Source of the DNA: Autumnicola psychrophila
Lineage (GTDB): Bacteria > Bacteroidota > Bacteroidia > Flavobacteriales > Flavobacteriaceae
Direction: 5' to 3'
DNA: 64,000 nt
Assembly: GCF_031846645.1 (NCBI RefSeq)
Contig: NZ_JAVRHN010000001.1
Location: forward strand, 124,001 to 188,000
The notes beneath the pieces were generated by a model. The model was not told the origin of the DNA. It saw only the letters and a list, made by a program, of their open reading frames with translations, and made no database searches. This document shows positions 1-8,349 of this stretch, in pieces. Numbering within the stretch: position 1 is the first letter of the stretch; each line of letters starts with the position of its first letter. The translations under genes were made by a program, and so were the position numbers.

Positions 1-289
1 AACCCCGCAAAGTGACTTTAGCACCAATTGGCATTCCCTTACGTAGTTTAAATGAAGCAACATCCTTTTTTGAAATTGTAGACACTGCCTTTTGACCGCT
101 AATAGCAGTTAATTCATCTAAAGCGTAATCAATAAGCTTTTTATCTGCAACAGCTCCACCAACTCCACGGCTTATCACTATCTTCTCAAGCTTTGGCACT
201 TCCATAATATTGGAGTAGCTGAATTCTTCTGTAAGAGCAGATTTTACTCTGTCGTTATACTCTTGTCTAAGTCTTGGTACGTATGCCAT
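1..289 (-). CDS. rplE: 50S ribosomal protein L5, truncated by window edge
   Basis: The last gene of the ribosomal cluster visible here; only about 96 N-terminal codons are inside the window and the 3' end lies to the left of base 1. The product starts MAYVPRLRQEYND and continues with the L5 hallmark stretch around EKIVISRGVGGA, followed by a region rich in Lys and Gly that fits the 5S rRNA binding face. L5 binds 5S rRNA in the central protuberance of the large subunit. The ATG at 287-289 lies 2 bases downstream of the rplX stop, so the two are almost certainly cotranscribed. The order rplN-rplX-rplE is the standard spc arrangement. Identification is secure; the C-terminal half cannot be judged. 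Confidence 0.96.
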   Translation of the reverse strand, partial: MAYVPRLRQEYNDRVKSALTEEFSYSNIMEVPKLEKIVISRGVGGAVADKKLIDYALDELTAISGQKAVSTISKKDVASFKLRKGMPIGAKVTLRG

Positions 290-291
290 AA

Positions 292-603
292 CTATATTAC
301 TTCATTAGATTTTTTGGAAAATCTCACTTTCTTTCCATCCTCCGTTTTGTAACCAACTCTTGTTGTTTCACCATTCTTGTCAATAAGCGCAAGATTAGAT
401 ACATGAATAGGAGCTTCTTTCTTTTTAATGCCTCCTTGTGGATTAGCTGCACTTGGTTTCTCATGTTTAGAGATCTCATTTACACCTTCCACAATAGCCT
501 TATTCTTATCCAGAAGTACTTTTTGCACCTTACCTTCCTGTCCTTTATGCTCTCCGGCAATAACGCGAACTGTATCTCCTGATTTTATTTTAAGCTTTGT
601 CAT
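292..603 (-). CDS. rplX: 50S ribosomal protein L24
   Basis: A 103-residue basic protein, a normal length for L24. Residues 9-26 form a KOW motif (GDTVRVIAGEHKGQEGKV), and a second conserved patch around HEKPSAANPQGG follows, both typical of L24. It is an early-assembly protein that binds near the 5' end of 23S rRNA. It lies 12 bases downstream of rplN and 2 bases upstream of rplE, inside one transcription unit. The start is the only Met that gives the full KOW motif with a normal N-terminus. Confidence 0.97.
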   Translation of the reverse strand: MTKLKIKSGDTVRVIAGEHKGQEGKVQKVLLDKNKAIVEGVNEISKHEKPSAANPQGGIKKKEAPIHVSNLALIDKNGETTRVGYKTEDGKKVRFSKKSNEVI

Positions 604-615
604 CTTTTTAATGTA

Positions 616-984
616 TTAAAGCACTTCTGGTGCCAATGATACAATTTTCATGAATTGCTTATCACGAAGTTCTCTCGCCACCGGACCAAACACACGTGTA
701 CCACGCATTTCTCCCGTTGGGTTTAACAGAACACAGGCATTATCATCAAAACGGATATAAGATCCGTCTGGCCTGCGAACTTCTTTCCTGGTACGCACAA
801 CAACTGCTGTTGAAACTGCACCCTTCTTGATGTTTCCGTTAGGTGTAGCCTCTTTTACGCTGACAACTATTTTGTCTCCAACAGAAGCGTATCTTTTCTT
901 TGTACCTCCTAATACACGTATAGCTAAAACTTCTTTAGCACCTGTATTATCTGCTACTCTTAGTCTGGACTCTTGTTGTACCAT
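616..984 (-). CDS. rplN: 50S ribosomal protein L14
   Basis: 122 residues, exactly the usual size for L14. The N-terminus MVQQESRLRVADNTGAKEV is the family signature, and GTRVFGPVARELR near the C-terminus is equally conserved. L14 sits at the subunit interface, contacts 16S rRNA through bridge B5/B8, and is the docking site of the silencing factor RsfS. It is 3 bases downstream of rpsQ, so translation is probably coupled. Nothing is unusual. Confidence 0.98.
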   Translation of the reverse strand: MVQQESRLRVADNTGAKEVLAIRVLGGTKKRYASVGDKIVVSVKEATPNGNIKKGAVSTAVVVRTRKEVRRPDGSYIRFDDNACVLLNPTGEMRGTRVFGPVARELRDKQFMKIVSLAPEVL

Positions 985-987
985 GGT

Positions 988-1245
988 TTACTTCGCTCTT
1001 TCAATTATTTCTACTAATCTCCAAGTTTTGGATTTACTTAAAGGTCTTGTTTCCATGATCCTTACAGTATCACCTTCATTGCAGTCGTTTGTCTCGTCGT
1101 GTGCTACGTACTTTTTAGTTTTTAAAACGAACTTTCCGTACATAGGGTGCTTTACTTTCTTAACTTCAGAAACCACAATGGACTTCTGCATTTTATTACT
1201 TGTAACTACGCCTACACGCTCTTTTCTTAAGTTTCTTTTTTCCAT
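988..1245 (-). CDS. rpsQ: 30S ribosomal protein S17
   Basis: 85 residues, normal for S17. It carries the OB-fold signature VGVVTSNKMQKSIVV near the N-terminus and the conserved KTKKYVAHDETNDCNEGDTV segment. S17 is a primary 16S rRNA binding protein of the small-subunit body. It lies between rpmC (18 bases upstream) and rplN (3 bases downstream) in canonical order. The identification rests on the family pattern plus the position in the operon. Confidence 0.97.
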   Translation of the reverse strand: MEKRNLRKERVGVVTSNKMQKSIVVSEVKKVKHPMYGKFVLKTKKYVAHDETNDCNEGDTVRIMETRPLSKSKTWRLVEIIERAK

Positions 1246-1263
1246 CTTTCAGCAGAATAACAA

Positions 1264-1455
1264 TTATTGTTGTTCTCTTTTATTTAACTCTGTAGCAAGT
1301 CTCGCTATGCTTCTTCTTACAGTTCTTAACTGTATAGGGTTCTCCAGTGGCGAAACTGCATGAGCCATTTTCAAATCTGAATATGCTTTTCTAGATTTTC
1401 CAAGCTCTTCTTGTAATTCTGCCACAGACAGTTCCTTTACTTCTGATTGTTTCAT
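1264..1455 (-). CDS. rpmC: 50S ribosomal protein L29
   Basis: A 63-residue, highly helical basic protein of the correct size for L29. It begins MKQSEVKELSVAELQEEL and contains the conserved IQLRTVRRSIARLATEL segment. L29 lies next to L23 at the peptide exit tunnel and forms part of the docking platform for trigger factor and SRP. It is 11 bases downstream of rplP and 18 bases upstream of rpsQ. Confidence 0.97.
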   Translation of the reverse strand: MKQSEVKELSVAELQEELGKSRKAYSDLKMAHAVSPLENPIQLRTVRRSIARLATELNKREQQ

Positions 1456-1466
1456 AAAATTATATA

Positions 1467-1886
1467 TTAAGCTTGATAATCTCTAGCTACAACAAATTTA
1501 GTTTTCACAGGAAGTTTTTGTGCAGCAAGACGCAACGCCTCTTTAGCAACATCCATCGGCACTCCGCCAATTTCAAACATAATTCTTCCTGGTTTCACAA
1601 CAGCTGCCCAATACTCTACAGCACCCTTACCTTTACCCATACGTACTTCAAGAGGTTTCTTTGTAATTGGTTTATCTGGAAATATCTTAATCCAAATAGA
1701 CCCTTCCCTTTTCATGTAACGAGTAGCAGCAATACGCGCAGCCTCTATTTGGCGAGATGTAATGAAACTAGAATCCATTGATTTGATCCCGAAAGTTCCA
1801 TTTGAAAGTCTATGTCCTCTTCCGGCATTTCCTTTCATGCGGCCTTTTTGTTGCTTACGATATTTTGTTCTTTTAGGTTGTAACAT
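1467..1886 (-). CDS. rplP: 50S ribosomal protein L16
   Basis: 139 residues, normal for L16. Conserved segments include MLQPKRTKYRKQQKGR at the N-terminus, GRGHRLSNGTFGIKSMD, and the central FPDKPITKKPLEVRMGKGKG. L16 organises the A-site tRNA and the peptidyl-transferase region of 23S rRNA. It lies 19 bases downstream of the rpsC stop, in standard S10-operon order. Antisense reading frames on the plus strand here are shadows of its biased codon use. Confidence 0.98.
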   Translation of the reverse strand: MLQPKRTKYRKQQKGRMKGNAGRGHRLSNGTFGIKSMDSSFITSRQIEAARIAATRYMKREGSIWIKIFPDKPITKKPLEVRMGKGKGAVEYWAAVVKPGRIMFEIGGVPMDVAKEALRLAAQKLPVKTKFVVARDYQA

Positions 1887-1905
1887 TTTTCTTTACTTTA
1901 AAAAA

Positions 1906-2631
1906 TTACTTTCTACGACGTGATTTATTACCACCTCGTCCGGATCCCGATCCTCCTTTACCTCCTTGTTTCTTTGCAAGACCAACAAGTGGGGAAAGTT
2001 CTCTTTTTCCGTACACTTCACCTTTCATGATCCATACTTTAACACCCAATCTACCATAAGTAGTATGAGCTTCAACTAAAGCATAATCAATATCGGCCCT
2101 AAAAGTAGACAAAGGAATTCTTCCATCTTTATAGGATTCATTACGTGCCATTTCAGCACCGTTTAAACGTCCGGAAATCTGAATTTTGATTCCTTCAGCA
2201 TTCATCCTCATTGCAGCCGCAACAGCCATTTTAATTGCACGACGATAAGAAATACGATTCTCAATTTGTCTTGCAACACTGGATGCTACTAAATGAGCAT
2301 CAAGTTCCGGCCTTTTAATTTCAAAGATGTTAATTTGAACCTCCTTATCGGTAATCTTCTTAAGCTCTTCTTTCAGCTTGTCTACCTCCTGTCCGCCTTT
2401 CCCAATAATAATACCAGGTCTTGCAGTGGTGATAGTAACGGTTACAAGCTTTAGGGTACGCTCAATAATCACCCTAGATACACTCGCTTTCGAGAGGCGA
2501 GCATGGATATACTTTCTAATCTTATCGTCTTCGGCTAATTTATCGCCGTAGTCATTTCCTCCGTACCAGTTAGATTCCCATCCTCTGATAATACCAAGGC
2601 GATTTCCGATTGGATTTGTCTTCTGTCCCAT
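1906..2631 (-). CDS. rpsC: 30S ribosomal protein S3
   Basis: I place the start at the ATG at 2629-2631 (MGQKTNPIGNRLG), which is the conserved S3 N-terminus. A start 36 bases further upstream is open but would add 12 non-conserved residues and overlap rplV. The resulting 241-residue protein has the type II KH signature GIIIGKGGQEVDKLKEEL and the GRLNGAEMARNE motif, then a Gly/Lys/Arg-rich C-terminal tail. S3 lines the mRNA entry channel and contributes to mRNA unwinding. It begins 7 bases after rplV ends. Confidence 0.97.
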   Translation of the reverse strand: MGQKTNPIGNRLGIIRGWESNWYGGNDYGDKLAEDDKIRKYIHARLSKASVSRVIIERTLKLVTVTITTARPGIIIGKGGQEVDKLKEELKKITDKEVQINIFEIKRPELDAHLVASSVARQIENRISYRRAIKMAVAAAMRMNAEGIKIQISGRLNGAEMARNESYKDGRIPLSTFRADIDYALVEAHTTYGRLGVKVWIMKGEVYGKRELSPLVGLAKKQGGKGGSGSGRGGNKSRRRK

Positions 2632-2638
2632 ACTCTTC

Positions 2639-3046
2639 TTAGCTTTGTGTATTGTTGTTTGCTCCAAGCACCAATGTAACGTGATTGGATCTTTTTCTAA
2701 TTCGGTGTGCTCGACCCTGTGGTGCCGGACGAAGTCTCTTCAGCATACTTCCACCGTCTACACGAATCTCTTTTACAAATAATTCAGCTTCCTCAAGATT
2801 TGCATCCTCATTCTTAGCCTGCCAGTTGGCAATAGCCGAAAGCAAAAGCTTCTCCACGCGTCCTGATGCTTCTTTCTGACTGAATTTCAATATCTGAAGC
2901 GCTTTTTCTACTTTCTCTCCACGAACCAAATCCGCAACTAAGCGCATTTTTCTTGGCGAAGTAGGGCAGTTATTTAATTTTGCAAAAGCTACCTGTTTCT
3001 TGGCTTCTTTTATTTGCTCTGCTCTTTCTCTTTTACGAACTCCCAT
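2639..3046 (-). CDS. rplV: 50S ribosomal protein L22
   Basis: 135 residues, slightly longer than many L22 proteins because of a basic N-terminal extension (MGVRKRERAEQIKEAKKQ) of the kind seen in Bacteroidota. The core has the conserved CPTSPRKMRLVADLVRG and the C-terminal loop GGSMLKRLRPAPQGRAHRIRKR, which reaches into the exit tunnel. Changes in that loop are known to affect macrolide binding; no insertion or deletion is apparent here. The gene follows rpsS by 8 bases. Confidence 0.97.
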   Translation of the reverse strand: MGVRKRERAEQIKEAKKQVAFAKLNNCPTSPRKMRLVADLVRGEKVEKALQILKFSQKEASGRVEKLLLSAIANWQAKNEDANLEEAELFVKEIRVDGGSMLKRLRPAPQGRAHRIRKRSNHVTLVLGANNNTQS

Positions 3047-3054
3047 AGCTTCAA

Positions 3055-3333
3055 TTATCTTTTACCTTTATTTTTCGCACCAGCATGCCCTCTAAAAGAA
3101 CGTGTTGGTGAAAATTCTCCTAATTTATGTCCTACCATGTTCTCAGTAACATAAACAGGAACAAATTGTTTCCCATTATGAACTGCTATAGTTTGCCCAA
3201 CGAAATCTGGAGTAATCATGGAAGCGCGTGACCAGGTTTTGATAACCGCCTTCTTACCAGACTCAACGTTTTGAGCAACTTTCTTATCTAACTTATAGTG
3301 AACGTAAGGTCCTTTTTTTAATGAACGTGCCAT
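3055..3333 (-). CDS. rpsS: 30S ribosomal protein S19
   Basis: 92 residues, the usual S19 length. It opens MARSLKKGPYVHYKL and ends with HKLGEFSPTRSFRGHAG, both invariant family signatures. S19 is in the head of the small subunit and, with S13, contacts the A-site tRNA and bridges to L5. The gene is 6 bases downstream of rplB in the typical rplB-rpsS-rplV order. Confidence 0.98.
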   Translation of the reverse strand: MARSLKKGPYVHYKLDKKVAQNVESGKKAVIKTWSRASMITPDFVGQTIAVHNGKQFVPVYVTENMVGHKLGEFSPTRSFRGHAGAKNKGKR

Positions 3334-3339
3334 ATCTTA

Positions 3340-4167
3340 TTATTTCTTTCTACGTTCTACAATATATTTATTACTCGACTTGGTCTTAGATCTGGTTTTA
3401 AACCCTTTAGCAGGTAAACCTTTTCTAGAACGTGGGTGACCACCTGAAGCTCTACCTTCACCACCACCCATTGGGTGATCTACAGGGTTCATCACAACAG
3501 GTCTGGTTCTAGGCCTTCTACCTAACCAACGTTTCCTACCAGCTTTACCAGAAATCTGCAACTGATGATCACTGTTTGAAACAGCACCAATAGTAGCCAT
3601 ACACGTAGAAAGTACTCTTCTAATTTCCCCTGAAGGTAGTTTTATGGTCGCATATTTCCCTTCTCTTGCCAACAATTGAGCAAAAGCACCAGCACTACGA
3701 GCCATAACGGCTCCTTGACCAGCTCTGAGTTCGATACACGAAATAACGGTACCAAGAGGAATGTTAGCCAAAGGCATAGCATTTCCGATTTCCGGAGCCG
3801 CAGCCTCATTACTTGACACAACATTTTGACCTACCTGCAAACCGTTTTGAGCAATAATATACCTTTTCTCACCATCCTGATAATTCAATAAAGCAATAAA
3901 GGCAGTCCTATTGGGATCGTACTGTATACCAGCCACAGTAGCAGGAATACCCTGCTTATCCCTTTTAAAATCAACTACTCTGTAACGTCTTTTATGACCA
4001 CCACCTTTATAGCGCATGGTCATTTTTCCCTGACTGTTTCTACCACCTGATTTTTTTATCGGAGCTAATAAGCTTTTCTCCGGCTTGTCAGTAGTAATGG
4101 CGTCAAACCCATTAACTACTCTAAAACGCTGACCAGGGGTGATTGGTTTTAATTTTCTAACTGACAT
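3340..4167 (-). CDS. rplB: 50S ribosomal protein L2
   Basis: 275 residues, normal for L2. Conserved features are GRNSQGKMTMRYKGGGHKRRYR in the N-terminal RNA-binding domain and, near the C-terminus, MNPVDHPMGGGEGRASGG, which contains the His needed for peptidyl-transferase assembly. L2 is a primary 23S rRNA binder joining the subunits at bridge B7b. It is 9 bases downstream of rplW. Confidence 0.98.
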   Translation of the reverse strand: MSVRKLKPITPGQRFRVVNGFDAITTDKPEKSLLAPIKKSGGRNSQGKMTMRYKGGGHKRRYRVVDFKRDKQGIPATVAGIQYDPNRTAFIALLNYQDGEKRYIIAQNGLQVGQNVVSSNEAAAPEIGNAMPLANIPLGTVISCIELRAGQGAVMARSAGAFAQLLAREGKYATIKLPSGEIRRVLSTCMATIGAVSNSDHQLQISGKAGRKRWLGRRPRTRPVVMNPVDHPMGGGEGRASGGHPRSRKGLPAKGFKTRSKTKSSNKYIVERRKK

Positions 4168-4176
4168 TTTTTAATC

Positions 4177-4467
4177 TTAAAGATTACTGTATAAATCAAT
4201 AGTTTCACCTTCCGTCACCTGTACTAAAGCTTTTTTGTAAGCTGAAGTTTTACCAGTAATCATCCCAGATTTTGTATACCTGGTTTTGCGATCTGGACGG
4301 ACATTCATTGTGCGAACTTTAGTAACTGAAACGCCATAAGCAGACTCAACCGCGTCTTTAATTTCAATCTTATTCGCCTTATTATTTACCACAAACGAAT
4401 AGCAGTTATTCAACTCGCTATCAGCCGTGGCTTTCTCTGTAATAATAGGTTTTATTAAGACACTCAT
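4177..4467 (-). CDS. rplW: 50S ribosomal protein L23
   Basis: 96 residues, a normal L23. It starts MSVLIKPIITEKATADSE, and has the family pattern VNNKANKIEIKDAVESAYGV and VTKVRTMNVRPDRKTRY. L23 sits at the mouth of the exit tunnel and is the main anchor for trigger factor and the signal recognition particle. It lies 5 bases downstream of rplD. Confidence 0.97.
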   Translation of the reverse strand: MSVLIKPIITEKATADSELNNCYSFVVNNKANKIEIKDAVESAYGVSVTKVRTMNVRPDRKTRYTKSGMITGKTSAYKKALVQVTEGETIDLYSNL

Positions 4468-4472
4468 ACCGT

Positions 4473-5102
4473 TTATTTACTTAAATTCGACTCAATTCCT
4501 TCTAGAGAACCTTCTAAAAATACAATATTATTTGCATTTAATATTTTATAAGTACTTAATTCTGTGCTACTTACAACTTCAGAGGTTTTCAAATTTCGTG
4601 ATGACAAATATACGTTTTTATTTGACCCACCCAACACTATCAGAGATTTTTTGTTTTCAATGCCTAAGGCCTTCAAAACATCTTTGAAATTTTTGGTTTT
4701 TGGTGCATCAAATTGGAAATCTTCCACAACAATAATTGATTTGTCATTTGCTTTGATAGACAAAGCAGATTTTCTTGCCAAACGCTTTAGGTTTTTATTT
4801 AATTTAAAACCATAGTTTCTTGGTCTTGGACCAAAAACACGACCACCACCTCTAAAAATAGGAGACTTAATACTACCAGCACGTGCTGTACCAGTACCTT
4901 TCTGCTTCTTAATTTTTCGAGTACTACCAACAATCTCTGCACGCTCTTTAGCCGAGTGCGTTCCCTGGCGTTGATTCGCCAGGTACTGTTTAACATCAAG
5001 ATAAACAGCGTGATCGTTTGGCTCTATAGCGAAAACAGCATCAGAAAGGCTTGCCTTTCTACCTGTTTCTTTTCCTTTTATATCTAAAACTGCTACTTCC
5101 AT
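4473..5102 (-). CDS. rplD: 50S ribosomal protein L4
   Basis: 209 residues, normal for L4. Conserved elements include QGTHSAKERAEIVGSTRKI and KQKGTGTARAGSIKSPIFRGGG, the extended loop that lines the exit tunnel, then a Rossmann-like C-terminal half (SLIVLGG). In Escherichia coli L4 also represses the S10 operon; whether that occurs here is unknown but relevant to the hairpin between rpsJ and rplC. Its ATG overlaps the rplC stop codon (TAATG-type junction at 5102), implying translational coupling. Confidence 0.98.
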   Translation of the reverse strand: MEVAVLDIKGKETGRKASLSDAVFAIEPNDHAVYLDVKQYLANQRQGTHSAKERAEIVGSTRKIKKQKGTGTARAGSIKSPIFRGGGRVFGPRPRNYGFKLNKNLKRLARKSALSIKANDKSIIVVEDFQFDAPKTKNFKDVLKALGIENKKSLIVLGGSNKNVYLSSRNLKTSEVVSSTELSTYKILNANNIVFLEGSLEGIESNLSK

Positions 5103-5713
5103 TACTTACTAATGATTACGTATGAGTTTTTATGTCCCGGAACAGCTCCTTTTACTACTAAAAGGTTCTTATCTGCAACAACTTTTAAAACTCTCAGGTT
5201 TTCTACTTTTACTTTTTCGCCACCCATTCTTCCGGCCATTTTCATTCCCTTGAAAACTCTCGCAGGATATGATGCAGCACCAATAGAACCAGGAGCTCTT
5301 AAACGGTTATGCTGACCGTGGGTCGCTTGACCTACACCACCAAAGCCGTGTCTTTTAACAACACCCTGAAAACCTTTACCTTTAGATGTACCTGCTATAT
5401 CAACAAATTCACCTTCAGCAAAATGCTCCACAGTTATAGCGTCGCCTAATTTATAATCCCCATCAAAACCCTGGAATTCAACGACTCTACGCTTTGGAGC
5501 GCTTCCTGCTTTTTTAGCATGCCCTGTAGCAGCCTTGTTTGCAGTCTTTGCGTCATCGAAACCAAGTTGAAGCGCTTCGTACCCGTCAACCTCATTGGTT
5601 CTGACTTGGGTAATTACACATGGTCCTGCCTCAATAACGGTACAAGGGATATTTTTCCCATTTTCGTCAAAGATGCTGGTCATGCCTATTTTTTTTCCTA
5701 TTAACCCAGACAT
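5102..5713 (-). CDS. rplC: 50S ribosomal protein L3
   Basis: 203 residues, normal for L3. It begins MSGLIGKKIGMTSIFDENG and carries the L3 signature GTSKGKGFQGVVKRHGFGG in the loop that approaches the peptidyl-transferase centre. A conserved Gln (HGFGGVGQATHGQ) is present, the residue methylated by PrmB in some bacteria. The gene is preceded by a 203-base gap containing an intrinsic terminator and a second hairpin, so it probably heads its own transcript or depends on readthrough from rpsJ. Confidence 0.98.
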   Translation of the reverse strand: MSGLIGKKIGMTSIFDENGKNIPCTVIEAGPCVITQVRTNEVDGYEALQLGFDDAKTANKAATGHAKKAGSAPKRRVVEFQGFDGDYKLGDAITVEHFAEGEFVDIAGTSKGKGFQGVVKRHGFGGVGQATHGQHNRLRAPGSIGAASYPARVFKGMKMAGRMGGEKVKVENLRVLKVVADKNLLVVKGAVPGHKNSYVIISK

Positions 5714-5802
5714 AATTCTTAATTATTATTAATTTTTATTCCCTATTCTTTATCAAAATCTAAAACTGCTTTCCCTATAGGGTTGGGGAAAGAAATTATC
5801 TT

Positions 5803-5840
5803 AAAAAAATTCAGGGCAGAAAAATACTTTCGCCCTGAAT
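5803..5840 (-). terminator. Intrinsic terminator or attenuator between rpsJ and rplC
   Basis: Read on the minus strand, a 9-bp perfect stem (ATTCAGGGC at 5832-5840 pairing with GCCCTGAAT at 5809-5817) closes a 14-base loop and runs straight into a T-rich tract (TTTTTTTAAG). This is a textbook rho-independent terminator placed between two genes that are usually cotranscribed. It may end the rpsL-rpsG-fusA-rpsJ transcript, or act as an attenuator for the rplC-onward genes. Confidence 0.8.
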
Positions 5841-5886
5841 GTATCTTTCTTCCGTTTTTCCCTCGCCAACTGCTCAGGACATGTCA

Positions 5887-5906
5887 CTGAAAATGTCAAT
5901 TTTCAG
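5887..5906 (-). other. Perfect small hairpin just after rpsJ
   Basis: CTGAAAAT (5887-5894) and ATTTTCAG (5899-5906) form an 8-bp perfect inverted repeat with a 4-base loop, only 10 bases past the rpsJ stop. No T-tract follows on the minus strand, so it is unlikely to be a terminator by itself. It might be an mRNA 3'-end stabilising structure or part of a ribosomal leader. Confidence 0.5.
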
Positions 5907-5916
5907 CCTATAACTA

Positions 5917-6222
5917 TCACACCTTAATCTCTACTTCTACCCCACTCGGTAATTCAAGCTTCATCAAAGCATCAATTGTTTTTGATGAAGAACTATAGAT
6001 GTCAAGAAGCCTCTTATATGAGCTTAACTGAAACTGCTCTCTGGATTTCTTGTTCACGTGAGGAGAACGCAACACTGTAAAGATTTTTTTATGTGTAGGT
6101 AACGGAATTGGGCCGGTAACTACAGCACCCGTAGTTTTTACGGTTTTTACAATCTTTTCAGCAGACTTGTCTACCAGGTTGTGATCGTAAGATTTTAGTT
6201 TTATTCTTATTTTCTGACTCAT
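5917..6222 (-). CDS. rpsJ: 30S ribosomal protein S10
   Basis: 101 residues, normal for S10. It opens MSQKIRIKLKSYDHNLVDKSA and carries GPIPLPTHKKIFTVLRSPHVNKKSREQF, the family signature. S10 is in the 30S head and also has a transcription role with NusB and NusG. Here it follows fusA directly (10 bases) with no tuf gene between, which I take to be the usual Bacteroidota arrangement. It is separated from rplC by a terminator. Confidence 0.98.
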   Translation of the reverse strand: MSQKIRIKLKSYDHNLVDKSAEKIVKTVKTTGAVVTGPIPLPTHKKIFTVLRSPHVNKKSREQFQLSSYKRLLDIYSSSSKTIDALMKLELPSGVEVEIKV

Positions 6223-6232
6223 GTTCCTAATA

Positions 6233-8344
6233 TTAATCGTTTGATGTACCCTTTGCTGCTTTTATCACGTCTTCAGAAATATTAGAAGGCGTCTCAGCAT
6301 AATGAGAGAATTCCATTGTTGAAGTTGCTCTACCCGAAGACAATGTTCTTAATGTCGTTACATAACCAAACATTTCAGAAAGCGGCACTTCAGCCTTCAC
6401 AACTTTAGCTCCAGATCTGTCAGACATACTATTTACCTGACCCCTTCTTCTGTTAAGGTCACCAACAATATCACCCATGTTTTCTTCCGGAGTAACAACT
6501 TCATTTTTCATGATTGGTTCAAGGATAACAGCCCCTGCTTTCTTGGCAGCTGCCTTATATCCCATTTTAGCAGCCAATTCGAAAGAAAGTTGATCAGAAT
6601 CCACAGGGTGGAAAGATCCGTCTTTCAAAACAACTTTTAAGGTATCCATCTGGAATCCAGCGAGAGGACCGTGTTTCATAGCCTCTGTAAATCCTTTTTG
6701 TACCGAGGGAACAAATTCTTTTGGAATACGTCCACCTTTAATTTCATCTACGAACTGCAGTCCCGGACCTTCAAAGTCTTCGTCTGCAGGACCCATTTCA
6801 AAAACAATATCAGCAAACTTACCACGACCACCGGACTGTTTCTTATAAACCTCCCTATGATCTGCGCTCCTGGTTACCGTCTCCTTATACTCAACCTGAG
6901 GTTGACCTTCGTTTACTTCAACCTTAAATTCTCTTTTCAAACGATCTACCAAAATCTCGATATGCAATTCTCCCATACCAGATATAATAGTTTGACCAGA
7001 ATTCTCATCAGTCTTCACCTGGAACGTTGGATCCTCTTCAGCTAGTTTAGCCAAAGCCATACCCATTTTATCCACATCGGCCTTAGTTTTAGGCTCAACA
7101 GCAATACCAATTACCGGTGCAGGGAACGTCATAGACTCAAGAACAATAGGATGATTTACATCTGTAAGAGTATCTCCTGTCTTAATATCTTTAAATCCTA
7201 CTGCCGCACCAATATCCCCAGCTTCAATTTTATCTATCGGCTCCTGTTTATTGGAGTGCATTTGATAGATACGGGAAATACGCTCTTTTTTGCCTGAACG
7301 AACGTTCAACACATATGAACCAGCATCAAGCGTACCTGAATATGTTCTAAAGAAAGCCAAACGACCAACAAAAGGATCGGTAGCGATTTTAAAAGCTAAA
7401 GCAGAAAATGGAGAATCTACATTAGGCTTACGCTTTTCTTCTTCACCTGTTTCCGGATTAGTACCTTCAATAGCCTCTACATCTACAGGAGAAGGTAAAT
7501 ATCTCATCACAGCATCCAGCATTGCCTGGACACCCTTATTTTTAAAGGCTGAACCGCACATCATAGGTATAATAGACATATCTATAGTAGCAGCTCTTAA
7601 AGCAGCAATAATTTCGTCTTCCGTAATAGAATCTTCATCTTCGAAAAATTTCTCCATTAAAGCTTCGTCATACTCTGCAACAGCCTCAACAAGCTCAGTA
7701 CGATATTTCTGAACATCTGCTTTAAGCTCTTCAGGAATATCGATGATCTCGTAAGTCATCCCCATATCCTCATCACTCCAGATAACTGCCTTTTTAGAGA
7801 TAAGATCCACAACTCCTTTAAAGTCAATCTCATCCCCAATTGGAACTTGTAATGGAACAGGATTACCTCCCAACATCTCCTTAACCTGCTTACACACATT
7901 AAAGAAGTCAGCACCCTGACGATCCATTTTATTTACAAACCCCAAACGCGGAACTTTATATTTATCTGCCTGCCTCCATACAGTTTCAGACTGAGGCTCT
8001 ACCCCGTCTACCGCACTAAACAATGCAACCATCCCATCCAAAACACGTAATGAACGCTCTACCTCTACAGTAAAGTCAACGTGCCCAGGAGTATCTATAA
8101 TATTTACTGTAAATTCCTGGTCTCTATACATCCACTTACAGTGAGTCGCAGCAGAAGTAATTGTAATACCTCTTTCCTGCTCTTGCTCCATCCAGTCCAT
8201 TGTTGCAGCACCGTCATGAACCTCTCCAATTTTGTGACTTACACCAGTATAATAAAGGATACGCTCTGTTGTTGTTGTTTTACCAGCATCAATATGAGCC
8301 GCAATTCCTATATTCCTTGTATATTTTAAATCTCTTTGTGCCAT
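6233..8344 (-). CDS. fusA: Elongation factor G
   Basis: 703 residues, full length for EF-G. G-domain motifs are G1 AHIDAGKTT (about residues 16-24), G3 DTPGHVDF and G4 NKMDRQGAD; domains II to V follow, including GRIPKEFVPSV and the C-terminal GYVTTLRTLSSGRAT. EF-G catalyses GTP-dependent translocation and, with RRF, ribosome recycling. It is 5 bases downstream of rpsG and 10 bases upstream of rpsJ, in one operon. No second EF-G copy or fusidic-resistance paralogue is in the window. Confidence 0.98.
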   Translation of the reverse strand: MAQRDLKYTRNIGIAAHIDAGKTTTTERILYYTGVSHKIGEVHDGAATMDWMEQEQERGITITSAATHCKWMYRDQEFTVNIIDTPGHVDFTVEVERSLRVLDGMVALFSAVDGVEPQSETVWRQADKYKVPRLGFVNKMDRQGADFFNVCKQVKEMLGGNPVPLQVPIGDEIDFKGVVDLISKKAVIWSDEDMGMTYEIIDIPEELKADVQKYRTELVEAVAEYDEALMEKFFEDEDSITEDEIIAALRAATIDMSIIPMMCGSAFKNKGVQAMLDAVMRYLPSPVDVEAIEGTNPETGEEEKRKPNVDSPFSALAFKIATDPFVGRLAFFRTYSGTLDAGSYVLNVRSGKKERISRIYQMHSNKQEPIDKIEAGDIGAAVGFKDIKTGDTLTDVNHPIVLESMTFPAPVIGIAVEPKTKADVDKMGMALAKLAEEDPTFQVKTDENSGQTIISGMGELHIEILVDRLKREFKVEVNEGQPQVEYKETVTRSADHREVYKKQSGGRGKFADIVFEMGPADEDFEGPGLQFVDEIKGGRIPKEFVPSVQKGFTEAMKHGPLAGFQMDTLKVVLKDGSFHPVDSDQLSFELAAKMGYKAAAKKAGAVILEPIMKNEVVTPEENMGDIVGDLNRRRGQVNSMSDRSGAKVVKAEVPLSEMFGYVTTLRTLSSGRATSTMEFSHYAETPSNISEDVIKAAKGTSND

Positions 8345-8349
8345 TTTTT

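Noticed and set aside
2632..2667. An upstream start for rpsC
   Set aside because: It would add 12 residues not found in S3 proteins and overlap rplV; the start at 2631 matches the conserved N-terminus.
5754..5790. CCCTATAGGG palindrome and a TAGATTTTG stretch as an rplC promoter
   Set aside because: The -7 match has an extra base and no TTTG box at the right distance; too weak to report as a promoter.
6223..6232. A tuf gene expected between fusA and rpsJ
   Set aside because: Only 10 bases separate them; the absence appears to be normal for this phylum and no finding is claimed.
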